A stretch of 64,000 nucleotides of DNA from Lentisalinibacter sp035655155. Its GTDB lineage: Bacteria; Pseudomonadota; Gammaproteobacteria; Steroidobacterales; Woeseiaceae. The stretch is from the NCBI GenBank assembly GCA_035655155.1, contig DASRVH010000084.1, positions 1-64,000 of the forward strand, given 5' to 3'. Below, in pieces: positions 1-6,825 of this stretch. Below the pieces are notes generated by a model. It was not told where the DNA came from, did not search any database, and saw only the letters and a program-made list of their open reading frames with translations. Numbering within the stretch: the stretch's first letter is position 1; every line of letters starts with the position of its first letter. Made by a program: the position numbers and the translations under genes.

Positions 1-596
1 GCGAGGACATCATGCTCGGCCTGGACGTGGCGAGCTCCGAGTTCTACCGCGACGGCGTGTACCGGCTGGAGTCCGAGGACCGGGAGTTCGACGCCGCGGG
101 ATTCGTGGATTATCTGGCCGGCCTGGTCGACGCCTATCCCATCATCACGGTCGAGGACGGCATGGCCGAGGACGACTGGGACGGCTGGAAGCTGCTGACC
201 GAGCGCCTCGGCGGCCGCATCCAGCTGGTCGGCGACGATCTGTTCGTGACCAACACGCGTATCCTGTCCCGGGGCATCGAGGACGGCATCGCCAACTCCA
301 TCCTCATCAAGCCGAACCAGATCGGTACGCTCACCGAGACGCTGTCCGCCATCGACATGGCGGTGGAGGCCGGCTACAGCGCCGTCGTGTCGCACCGCTC
401 CGGGGAGACGGAGGACTCCACCATCGCGGATATCGCGGTGGGCACCCGCGCCACGCAGATCAAGACCGGCTCGCTGTCGCGTTCGGACCGCATCGCGAAG
501 TACAATCAGCTACTGCGGATCGAGGAGGCCCTGAATCATCACGCGAGCTATGCGGGTCGCGGGGCCTTCCCGCTTTCGGAGGCTGAAGAAGGCTGA
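1..596 (+). CDS. eno: Enolase, C-terminal part (5' truncated by window edge)
   Basis: The last 197 codons of enolase, which converts 2-phosphoglycerate to phosphoenolpyruvate in glycolysis. The frame is open to the left edge, so the start lies outside the window. Visible family landmarks are VEDG and LVGDDLF, which carry the metal-binding acidic residues (E290 and D317 in E. coli), LIKPNQIG with the catalytic lysine, and SHRSGETED with the mobile loop that closes on substrate. The C-terminus continues as the usual KYNQLLRIEEAL helix. ftsB begins 8 bp after the stop, suggesting a shared transcript. Identification is essentially certain from the near-invariant motifs. Confidence 0.98.
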   Translation, partial: EDIMLGLDVASSEFYRDGVYRLESEDREFDAAGFVDYLAGLVDAYPIITVEDGMAEDDWDGWKLLTERLGGRIQLVGDDLFVTNTRILSRGIEDGIANSILIKPNQIGTLTETLSAIDMAVEAGYSAVVSHRSGETEDSTIADIAVGTRATQIKTGSLSRSDRIAKYNQLLRIEEALNHHASYAGRGAFPLSEAEEG

Positions 597-604
597 AGAC
601 TGAC

Positions 605-880
605 GTGCGCTGGTTCCTCGCCCTGCTGCTGTTCCTGTTCCTGGGTCTCCAGGCGGACCTGTGGCTGTCCGAGGACGGTTATCGCAAGACCCGCGAGCTG
701 CGCCACGCAGTGGCCGAGGCGCGGGAGGAGAACGAGGCCCTGGCGGCGCGCAACGCGGCGCTGGAAGCCGAGGTGCAGAACCTGAAGACGGGATCCGAGG
801 CGGCCGAAGAGCGTGCCCGCAGCGATCTCGGCCTGATCGGCCCGCGCGAGACCTTCTACCAGGTCGTCCCGGCCGACTGA
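605..880 (+). CDS. ftsB: Cell division protein FtsB
   Basis: A 91-residue bitopic inner-membrane protein of the divisome. FtsB joins FtsL and FtsQ and helps activate septal peptidoglycan synthesis by FtsWI. Residues 3-22 form one hydrophobic membrane segment. Residues 27-65, rich in E, A, L and R, look like the periplasmic coiled coil, and the end reads GPRETFYQVV as in the family. The GTG start at 605 places the membrane helix right at the N-terminus. The position after eno matches many gammaproteobacteria, but the usual next genes ispD and ispF are absent and truD follows after 5 bp. Confidence 0.93.
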   Translation: MRWFLALLLFLFLGLQADLWLSEDGYRKTRELRHAVAEAREENEALAARNAALEAEVQNLKTGSEAAEERARSDLGLIGPRETFYQVVPAD

Positions 881-885
881 GCCCC

Positions 886-1902
886 GTGGACATCCCCGAC
901 TGGCCCCGGGCGGGCGGACCCGCCGCCGGCGCGGCCCGGCTGAAGGCCTCCGCCGAGGATTTCGTGGTAGAGGAGGAACTCGGTTTCGAGCCGTCCGGCG
1001 ACGGCCCCCACCATTACTTGTTCGTCGAGAAGACCGGCTGCAACACGCAGTGGGTGGCGTCCCGCCTGGCGCGTCACGCCGGCGTGCGCGCGCGGGACGT
1101 GGGCTATGCAGGATTGAAGGACCGGCACGCCCGCACCCGGCAGTGGTTCAGCGTGCCACTGCGCGACGCGGCGCCGACCGACTGGGAGAGCTTCGCGGCG
1201 GAGGGGGTGCGGCTCCTGTCGGTGACGCGCAACCGCCGCAAGCTGCGTCGCGGAGCGCTGTCGGGCAATCGCTTCGAATTGCGGCTGCGCGAGGTGCGGG
1301 CCGACCGGGCGATCCTCGATTCCGGCCTGGAGCGGGTCGCCGCCGACGGCGCGCCGAATTATTTCGGCCGCCAGCGCTTCGGCCGCGAGGGCGGCAACCT
1401 CGAGCTGGCACGGCGGCTTTTCGACGGCGAACGCCTCGGTCGACGCGAACGCGAGTTCGCCCTGTCCGCGGCCAGAGCCTGGCTCTTCAATGAGGTGCTG
1501 GCGCGACGGGTGGCGGACGGCAGCTGGGACCGTGCGCTGGACGGCGAGGTGCTGATACTCGACGGCCGGGGCAGCGTCTTCCACACGGAGGCGACGGACG
1601 AGTCGCTGTCCGCCCGGGTCGTGTCCGGCGAAGTGCATCCCACAGGGCCGCTGTGGGGCCGGGACGGGCCGCGGCCGGCGGCAGCGGCGGCGGCCGTCGA
1701 GCAGGCGGCGGCGGCGGAGTGGGAATGGCTGGCCGCCGGGCTGGAGGCGGCCGGTCTGGAGATGGCCCGGCGCAGCCTTCGCCTGGTGCCCCGGGCCCTG
1801 GAGTGGTCCTGGGAGGACGACAGCTGCCTGCTGCTGTGTTTCTCGCTGCCCGCCGGGGAGTACGCGACCACCCTCGTCCGCGAGCTGCTGGAGACCGACT
1901 GA
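886..1902 (+). CDS. truD: tRNA pseudouridine(13) synthase TruD
   Basis: A 338-residue pseudouridine synthase that modifies U13 of certain tRNAs. The catalytic Asp is D79 in YAGLKDRHARTRQW, equivalent to D80 of E. coli. Other family blocks are FVVEEELGF near the N-terminus and NYFGRQRFG in the middle. I chose the GTG at 886, just after the ftsB stop; an in-frame extension to 661 would lie inside ftsB and has no family match. Length is close to the 349 residues of E. coli TruD. The gene converges with the smrB-like gene, leaving 4 bp between stops. Confidence 0.95.
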   Translation: MDIPDWPRAGGPAAGAARLKASAEDFVVEEELGFEPSGDGPHHYLFVEKTGCNTQWVASRLARHAGVRARDVGYAGLKDRHARTRQWFSVPLRDAAPTDWESFAAEGVRLLSVTRNRRKLRRGALSGNRFELRLREVRADRAILDSGLERVAADGAPNYFGRQRFGREGGNLELARRLFDGERLGRREREFALSAARAWLFNEVLARRVADGSWDRALDGEVLILDGRGSVFHTEATDESLSARVVSGEVHPTGPLWGRDGPRPAAAAAAVEQAAAAEWEWLAAGLEAAGLEMARRSLRLVPRALEWSWEDDSCLLLCFSLPAGEYATTLVRELLETD

Positions 1903-1906
1903 GGCG

Positions 1907-2467
1907 TCAGAGCGGTTTCAGCAGGACGTAGACCGCCCCGGTCCCGCCGTGGGCGGGTTTGGCGGAGGCGAAGGCGAGCACGCCGTCCCATTGCCGCAGC
2001 CAGCCGTCGACGCGCTGCTTGAGTACCGGGCCACGATGTCCGGAGCGCTTGCCCTTGCCGTGGATCACGCGCACGCAGCGATGACCGAGGGCGCGGCTCT
2101 CGACGAGGAACTCGTTCAGCGCGTGCTTTGCCTCGTTTGCGGTCAGGCCGTGCAGGTCGGTCTCGGCCTCGATCCGGTAGCCGCCGCGCACGAGTTTCTG
2201 CATGGCCCGGGAGCTGAGGCCGGGCCGATGGAAGCGCAGCTGCTCGCCGCTGAGGCGCTCCTGGTCGGCCACGCTATGGGTCAGGCTCTCGGCCAGTACC
2301 TCGGCTTCGTCGGCGCGGCGGAAGCGTGCCTCGGGCGCCGGCGGGCGGCGGCGCGCCTCGATGCGGTCCAGGCGGATGCGTCTCGCGTCGCCCACGCTCG
2401 CGCGGAAGAGTTCGATGTCCTCTTCGCTCAGCCCGTCGCCGTGGCCGCCCTGTCTGTCGTCCGTCAT
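1907..2467 (-). CDS. smrB: Smr-domain protein, SmrB-like ribosome-rescue nuclease
   Basis: A 186-residue Smr-domain protein. The N-terminal LSEEDIELFR stretch resembles E. coli SmrB (YfcN), an endonuclease that cuts mRNA at collided ribosomes. The C-terminal Smr domain carries DLHG (residues 104-107) and HGKG (136-139), the two conserved motifs of the nuclease fold. The gene is minus-strand and sits alone between truD and surE, which are plus-strand, so it must have its own promoter in the 2468-2600 gap. That the target is collided ribosomes is inferred from the SmrB resemblance; Smr domains also occur in MutS2. Confidence 0.82.
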   Translation of the reverse strand: MTDDRQGGHGDGLSEEDIELFRASVGDARRIRLDRIEARRRPPAPEARFRRADEAEVLAESLTHSVADQERLSGEQLRFHRPGLSSRAMQKLVRGGYRIEAETDLHGLTANEAKHALNEFLVESRALGHRCVRVIHGKGKRSGHRGPVLKQRVDGWLRQWDGVLAFASAKPAHGGTGAVYVLLKPL

Positions 2468-2600
2468 CGACCGCCTCCCTGCCCTGGTGCGCGGCGCCCC
2501 CCGGGCATCCGCGACACGGCCTCGTTCGCCCTAGGTACCGGTGCGAACATTGAGTATAGTTAGCGCCGTCCATCAGCACCAACGACAGGCTCACACCGGT

Positions 2601-3347
2601 TTGCGAATTCTTGTCAGTAACGACGACGGGCACCTGGCCGAAGGCGTTCGGGTGCTCGCCGACGCACTCGAGCCGTTGGGCGAGATCACCGTGATGGCGC
2701 CGGATCGCAATCGCAGCGGTGCCAGCAACTCCCTGACCCTGGAGTCGCCGCTGCGCGTCATCCGCACCGGCGAGCGCCGCTATTGCGTCAACGGTACGCC
2801 GTCGGACTGCGTCCATCTCGGCGTCTCCGGATTTCTGCCGGAAGAACCCGACATGGTCGTGTCGGGCATCAACGAGGGCGCGAACCTGGGGGACGACGTC
2901 ATCTATTCCGGTACGGTGGCGGCGGCGATGGAAGGGCGTTTCCTCGGCCTGCCCGCCATCGCCGTCTCGCTGGTCGGCAACAATCCCGAGCATTACCCCA
3001 CCGCCGCGCGGGCGGTCGTGTCGCTGCTCGAGCGCATGCAGCGTCATCCGCTGCCCTCGGACACCATCCTGAACGTGAACGTGCCCGACCGCCCGTGGGA
3101 GGAGCTGGAGGGCATCGAGATCGCCCGACTCGGCTTCCGTCATCGCTCCGAGCCGGTGATGCGCGACCGGGACCCGAAGGACAAGCCCATCTACTGGATC
3201 GGTCCGGCCGGCGGCGGCCAGGATGCGGGGCCCGGCACCGACTTCAATGCCGTCGCCCGCGGGCGTGTCGCCGTGACGCCGCTGAAGGTGGACCTCACCC
3301 GCCACGAGGTGCTGGACGACATGCGCACCTGGCTCGCCGATGATTGA
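2601..3347 (+). CDS. surE: 5'/3'-nucleotidase SurE
   Basis: A 248-residue survival protein SurE, a metal-dependent nucleoside monophosphatase also active on short polyphosphate. I chose the TTG at 2601 because it yields the canonical N-terminus LRILVSNDDG, whose acidic pair binds metal. Upstream in-frame GTG (2541) and TTG (2550) would add about 20 unconserved residues. Other family motifs are RNRSGASNSLTL and SGINEGANLGDDVIYSGT. The 3' end overlaps pcm by 8 bp, the classic surE-pcm coupling, suggesting cotranscription with pcm, yqaA and nlpD. Confidence 0.95.
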   Translation: MRILVSNDDGHLAEGVRVLADALEPLGEITVMAPDRNRSGASNSLTLESPLRVIRTGERRYCVNGTPSDCVHLGVSGFLPEEPDMVVSGINEGANLGDDVIYSGTVAAAMEGRFLGLPAIAVSLVGNNPEHYPTAARAVVSLLERMQRHPLPSDTILNVNVPDRPWEELEGIEIARLGFRHRSEPVMRDRDPKDKPIYWIGPAGGGQDAGPGTDFNAVARGRVAVTPLKVDLTRHEVLDDMRTWLADD

Positions 3348-4008
3348 CAGCACCGCGCACCGGGGCATCGGCATGACGTCGGCGCGCACGCGCAGCCGGC
3401 TGGTCGAGCGGCTGCGGGCAGGCGGCATCCGCGACGAGCGCGTGCTCGAGCGCATTCTGGCCGTGCCGCGCCACATCTTCGTCGACGAGGCGCTGGCGAG
3501 CCGGGCCTACGAGGATACGGCGCTGCCCATCGGCCACGGTCAGACCATCAGCCAGCCGTTCATCGTGGCGCGCATGACCGAGGCGCTGCTGAAGGGGTTG
3601 CCGGGCGGGCGCATCCTGGAGATCGGCACCGGCTGCGGTTACCAGACGGCGGTGCTCGCGCCCCTGGTCGACGAGATCCACACGATCGAACGCCTGATGC
3701 CGCTCATGACCCGTGCCCGCCAGCGCATCCGCGAACTGGGCATCGGCAACGTGCGCTTCCGCCGCGGCGACGGCTGGGAGGGCTGGCCGAAATACGGGCC
3801 CTACGACGGCATCCTGGTGGCGGCCGCCCCGGAGCGGGTGCCCGAAGCGCTGCTCGCCCAGCTCGCGCCGGGCGGCCGGCTGGTGCTGCCGGTGGGCTCG
3901 GCCCGGCGCCAGGAGCTGATGGCCATCGTGCACCGGCACGACCGCTACGAACAGATTTCGCTCGGCCCGGTCAGTTTCGTGCCCCTGGTGGCGGGGGCCT
4001 CGGCGTGA
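3340..4008 (+). CDS. pcm: Protein-L-isoaspartate O-methyltransferase
   Basis: A 222-residue SAM-dependent enzyme that methylates isoaspartyl residues and so starts repair of age-damaged proteins. The SAM-binding motif ILEIGTGCGYQTAVLA is near residue 90, and RPFIV-like substrate-loop residues appear as SQPFIVARMTE. The ATG at 3340 overlaps the end of surE. The first 15 or so residues are poorly conserved, so a later start (ATG at 3373) is possible. The stop overlaps the GTG start of yqaA, pointing to translational coupling along the surE-pcm-yqaA-nlpD chain. Confidence 0.96.
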   Translation: MIDSTAHRGIGMTSARTRSRLVERLRAGGIRDERVLERILAVPRHIFVDEALASRAYEDTALPIGHGQTISQPFIVARMTEALLKGLPGGRILEIGTGCGYQTAVLAPLVDEIHTIERLMPLMTRARQRIRELGIGNVRFRRGDGWEGWPKYGPYDGILVAAAPERVPEALLAQLAPGGRLVLPVGSARRQELMAIVHRHDRYEQISLGPVSFVPLVAGASA

Positions 4009-4586
4009 GGATCTTCGGCGGGCTGTACGACCGGGTCCTGTCCTGGTCCGCCCATCCCCATGCCCGCTGGTATCTCGGCGGGCTCAGCTTCGCCGAGTCC
4101 TCCTTCTTCCCGATTCCACCGGACGTGATGCTGGCGCCGATGTGCCTGGCGCGGCCTGACCGCGCATTGTCGCTGGCGGCGCTCACCACGCTGACCTCGG
4201 TGGCGGGCGGCATCGCGGGTTACGCCATCGGTTACTTCGCGCTGGAGGCCATCGAGCCGCTGCTGAAGAACGTGGGCTACTGGGATGCCTACCTCGAGGG
4301 CCGGGACTGGTTCGCCGAGTGGGGAGTGCTGGCGGTGCTGATCGCCGGTTTCTCGCCGATCCCCTACAAGATCTTCACCATCTCCGCCGGCGCCGCGGCG
4401 ATGGCCTTCCCGGGTTTCGTCATCGCCTCGTTCTTCGGCCGCGGCGCCCGGTTCTTCCTGGTGGCCGGGCTGATCGCCCTCGGCGGCCAGCGATTCGCCG
4501 ACGGGCTGCGCCGTCGCATCGATCTGCTCGGCTGGCTGTTCGTCGCGCTCTGCCTCATCGTGGTGGCCATCGTCGCGGTCAGGTGA
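4005..4586 (+). CDS. yqaA: YqaA-family membrane protein (DedA/VTT superfamily)
   Basis: A 193-residue inner-membrane protein of the YqaA branch of the SNARE-associated/VTT superfamily. Visible segments include an N-terminal re-entrant-like stretch with SSFFPIPPDVML, a long hydrophobic helix pair around residues 55-80, the signature GFSPIPYKIFTISAGAA, and a C-terminal membrane helix. Relatives are linked to membrane homeostasis and lipid scrambling or transport, but YqaA itself has no firmly established substrate. The GTG start overlaps the pcm stop, and its own stop overlaps the nlpD ATG. Confidence 0.88.
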   Translation: MRIFGGLYDRVLSWSAHPHARWYLGGLSFAESSFFPIPPDVMLAPMCLARPDRALSLAALTTLTSVAGGIAGYAIGYFALEAIEPLLKNVGYWDAYLEGRDWFAEWGVLAVLIAGFSPIPYKIFTISAGAAAMAFPGFVIASFFGRGARFFLVAGLIALGGQRFADGLRRRIDLLGWLFVALCLIVVAIVAVR

Positions 4587-5296
4587 TGGGGCGGCTGACG
4601 CGAGCGCTGGCGCTCTGCCTGGCCGCCGCCCTGCTTACGGCCTGCGGCGGCCGGGCGCTCAACTGGGAGGCCGAAGTGCCCGCCGCTCATATCGTGCGCA
4701 GCGGCGACACCCTGTATTCCATCGCCTGGCGCTACGGACTGGAGGTGCGCGACGTCGCCCGCTGGAACGGCCTCGGCGACGGGTCGCTGATCCATCCGGG
4801 TCAGCGCATCGTGCTGCGCCCGACGGCGGCCGCCTCGCGCAGCGGGACGGCGCGTTCCGGGTCGCCGGGGCCCGGCCGGAGCGGCAGCAGTCAGCCCCGG
4901 CCCGCGCTGCCGGACCTGCCGTCGCCCGCCTGGCGCTGGCCCACCGAGGGCGCCGTTGCGGCCGGATTCGGCGAAGACAACGCCGCGCTCACGGGTGTGC
5001 TGATCGAGGGGCGGATGGGCCAGGCGGTGCGCGCGGCCGCCGACGGCCAGGTGGTGTATGCGGGCAGCGGCCTGATCGGCTACGGCAATCTGGTCATCAT
5101 CAAGCACAACGCCACGTATCTGAGCGCCTACGGCCACAACCGGGCGCTGCACGTGGCGGAGGGGGAGACGGTTAAGCAGGGCGAGCGCATCGCCGAGATG
5201 GGCGAGGGCCCGGGCCGCAGACCGCGGCTGCACTTCGAGATACGCCGTAACGGCGAACCGGTGGATCCCCGGCCGTTCCTGCCGCGCGAACGCTAG
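4586..5296 (+). CDS. nlpD: NlpD-type lipoprotein: LysM plus degenerate M23 domain
   Basis: A 236-residue outer-membrane lipoprotein. It has a signal peptide ending in a lipobox LLTAC, a LysM peptidoglycan-binding domain (about residues 30-76), a flexible Ser/Pro/Gly linker, and a C-terminal M23/LytM domain. The metal ligands of active M23 peptidases are replaced: the region that should carry HxxxD reads LTGVLIEGRMG, and HLHFE reads RLHFE. This fits NlpD, which does not cut peptidoglycan itself but activates amidase AmiC during cell separation. The ATG overlaps the yqaA stop (TGATG). rpoS, normally next, is absent. Confidence 0.93.
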   Translation: MGRLTRALALCLAAALLTACGGRALNWEAEVPAAHIVRSGDTLYSIAWRYGLEVRDVARWNGLGDGSLIHPGQRIVLRPTAAASRSGTARSGSPGPGRSGSSQPRPALPDLPSPAWRWPTEGAVAAGFGEDNAALTGVLIEGRMGQAVRAAADGQVVYAGSGLIGYGNLVIIKHNATYLSAYGHNRALHVAEGETVKQGERIAEMGEGPGRRPRLHFEIRRNGEPVDPRPFLPRER

Positions 5297-5372
5297 GGGC
5301 CACTGCTGAACGGGGGGCACCGAGGGGGACGCCGCGGGCGCCGCCCGATCCACGATGTCCGGGGGTCTCCGG

Positions 5373-5738
5373 CTAGTCCACGATGAGCGCCGCCACCACC
5401 CGCCGCTCCTCCGCGGTCAGGATATTGAAGGTACGGCATGCCGCCGGGGTGTCCATGACCTCGAGGCCGATACCCTGCCTGGCCAGGCTGCGAGCAAGCC
5501 CGGCGTCGGGGAAATGCAGGCTGCGCCCGGAACCGAGCAGCAGGATCTCCGGCGCCAGCTCGACCGCGGGCTCGAGGGTGGCGGCGTCGAGGCTGTCCAC
5601 GTCCGCGCAGTCCCAGTCCCGTACTTCCTCGGGCAACAGCAGGATGCTGGAACGGTACAGGGTGCCGCTGATGGTGATGCCGGCCTCGGAGCAGGCCGTG
5701 ATGCTGAGTCCTGCCGGTGTATCCAGAGTGAATTTCAT
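5373..5738 (-). CDS. Mth938-like (DUF498) protein
   Basis: A 121-residue protein of the Mth938/DUF498 family, related to the human complex I assembly factor NDUFAF3. Family landmarks include ILLLGSGRSLHFP in the middle and VMDTPAACRTFNILTAEERRVVAALI at the end, here quoted in two overlapping parts: VMDTPAACRTFNIL and AEERRVVAALI. The biochemical role in bacteria is unknown. The start region is unusual: a 14-bp unit containing the ATG is present three times, forming two five-codon minicistrons ahead of the gene (see the repeat at 5728-5769). It stands alone on the minus strand between nlpD and the plus-strand recJ pair. Confidence 0.85.
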   Translation of the reverse strand: MKFTLDTPAGLSITACSEAGITISGTLYRSSILLLPEEVRDWDCADVDSLDAATLEPAVELAPEILLLGSGRSLHFPDAGLARSLARQGIGLEVMDTPAACRTFNILTAEERRVVAALIVD

Positions 5739-5769
5739 GGGGTGAATTTCATGGGGTCAATTTCATGGC
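5728..5769 (-). repeat. Triplicated 14-bp start-codon repeat with coupled minicistrons
   Basis: Three tandem 14-bp copies of the start region of the Mth938-like gene, at 5728-5741, 5742-5755 and 5756-5769. On the minus strand each copy begins ATGAAATT. Because 14 is not a multiple of 3, each upstream ATG opens a five-codon frame (MKLTP, then MKFTP) whose TGA overlaps the next ATG in an ATGA. Translation could therefore pass from one minicistron to the next and then to the real gene. I see no strong ribosome-binding site before any copy. Confidence 0.9.
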
Positions 5770-5790
5770 GTATCATGCGTGCCCGGACGC

Positions 5791-5826
5791 GGGCGACGGC
5801 CCGAGCGACGGCCCGAGCGACGGCCC
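5791..5826. repeat. Three tandem 12-bp units, GAGCGACGGCCC type
   Basis: Three contiguous 12-bp units in the gap between the Mth938-like gene and the plus-strand gene at 5905. The first unit differs by one base. It lies 22 bp from the 14-bp triplication and outside any gene I can support. Confidence 0.9.
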
Positions 5827-5904
5827 AGGCCCCGACCTTAGGGATTCCGCGGGTCGTGTCAATGCCGCACGGCCCGATCTCTCTCAGCTCACCCGACACG
5901 CTTG

Positions 5905-6825
5905 ATGAAGTCTCTCCTGTTCCTGACGGATCTCGATCAGCCGGCGCTCGCGCAGGTGCTGCCCGGCGTGCGGGGCGCTGGCGTGGACCGCGCACCGGAT
6001 GCCGCAAGTGCCGTGGCCCGGTGGCTCGGGATCAGTCTGCCGGCGCCGCCGGCGCATCTGCGGTTGGAGGGCGAGGGGTTCCGGCGCGGCCGGGACCCGG
6101 CCGTGGGGGGAGGCGCCCCGCAAGAGAGCTGGCTGGCCTGCATGGATCCTGTATCGATGGCTGCGGACATGCGGGAGCTGCACATGCTGGAGCACGCGCC
6201 CGTGCTCGCGGACGACGAGGCCGCGGCGCTGCGGGAGAAGATCCTCCCGAGCCTGGAGGAGCGCGGCTTCTCCCCCTGCGTCGGCGGCGCGGGCCGCTGG
6301 TACGTCGCATCGGAGCGGGAGCACCGGTTCACGGCGGCCTCTCCGGCGGTGGCGCGGGCCGGACGCATCCGCGACGAACTCCCCGAGGGGCCCGACGCCA
6401 GTGTGTTCCGCGCCCTTGGCAACGAGATCCAGATGCTCTGGCACGACCATCCGGTGAACCGGGCGCGTGCCGGGCGCGGCCTGCCGCCGGTGAACTCGGT
6501 CTGGTTCTGGGGCGGCGGTCGGGCGCCGGCCGGGCCGGCGACGGGCGGGCAGCGCCTGCCGCCGCTCCATGCGGACGACCCGCTGCTGACCGGTCTCTGG
6601 CGTCGCCTCGGCGGCGAAAGGGCGGCACCGCCTGCCGGTGATGCGGCAGTGCGGGCGCTCGCCGCGGGTTGCGTGATGGCACTGTCCGGCGAGGCGCTCG
6701 CCCGACCGGCCGTGGTGAAGGCCCTGCGGCGGGGTCGCGTCCGCATCGTCACCCGTGACGGCCTGTCAGCCGCATTGCCCCGGCGCGGCCCGGCTGCGCT
6801 GCTCTCGGCCTGGAGACGGCGATGA
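5905..6825 (+). CDS. Phosphoglycerate-mutase-like protein upstream of recJ
   Basis: A 306-residue protein matching a family often annotated as cofactor-independent phosphoglycerate mutase-like or regulatory protein, found beside recJ in beta- and gammaproteobacteria. Recognisable blocks are ALGNEIQMLWHDHPVNRAR and LPPVNSVWFWGGG. It is much shorter than true GpmI (about 510 residues) and I cannot see the GpmI catalytic metal site, so enzyme activity is doubtful. I prefer the ATG at 5905 over an adjacent TTG at 5902. Its stop overlaps the recJ start (ATGA), implying translational coupling. The function is not established. Confidence 0.75.
   Translation: MKSLLFLTDLDQPALAQVLPGVRGAGVDRAPDAASAVARWLGISLPAPPAHLRLEGEGFRRGRDPAVGGGAPQESWLACMDPVSMAADMRELHMLEHAPVLADDEAAALREKILPSLEERGFSPCVGGAGRWYVASEREHRFTAASPAVARAGRIRDELPEGPDASVFRALGNEIQMLWHDHPVNRARAGRGLPPVNSVWFWGGGRAPAGPATGGQRLPPLHADDPLLTGLWRRLGGERAAPPAGDAAVRALAAGCVMALSGEALARPAVVKALRRGRVRIVTRDGLSAALPRRGPAALLSAWRRR

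Noticed and set aside
4586..5296. NlpD as an active M23 endopeptidase
   Set aside because: Several metal-binding positions are changed, and the lipobox plus LysM plus LytM layout is that of the non-catalytic activator NlpD.
5791..5826. Tandem 12-bp units as part of a CRISPR array
   Set aside because: Units are contiguous and lack spacers, and no cas genes are nearby.
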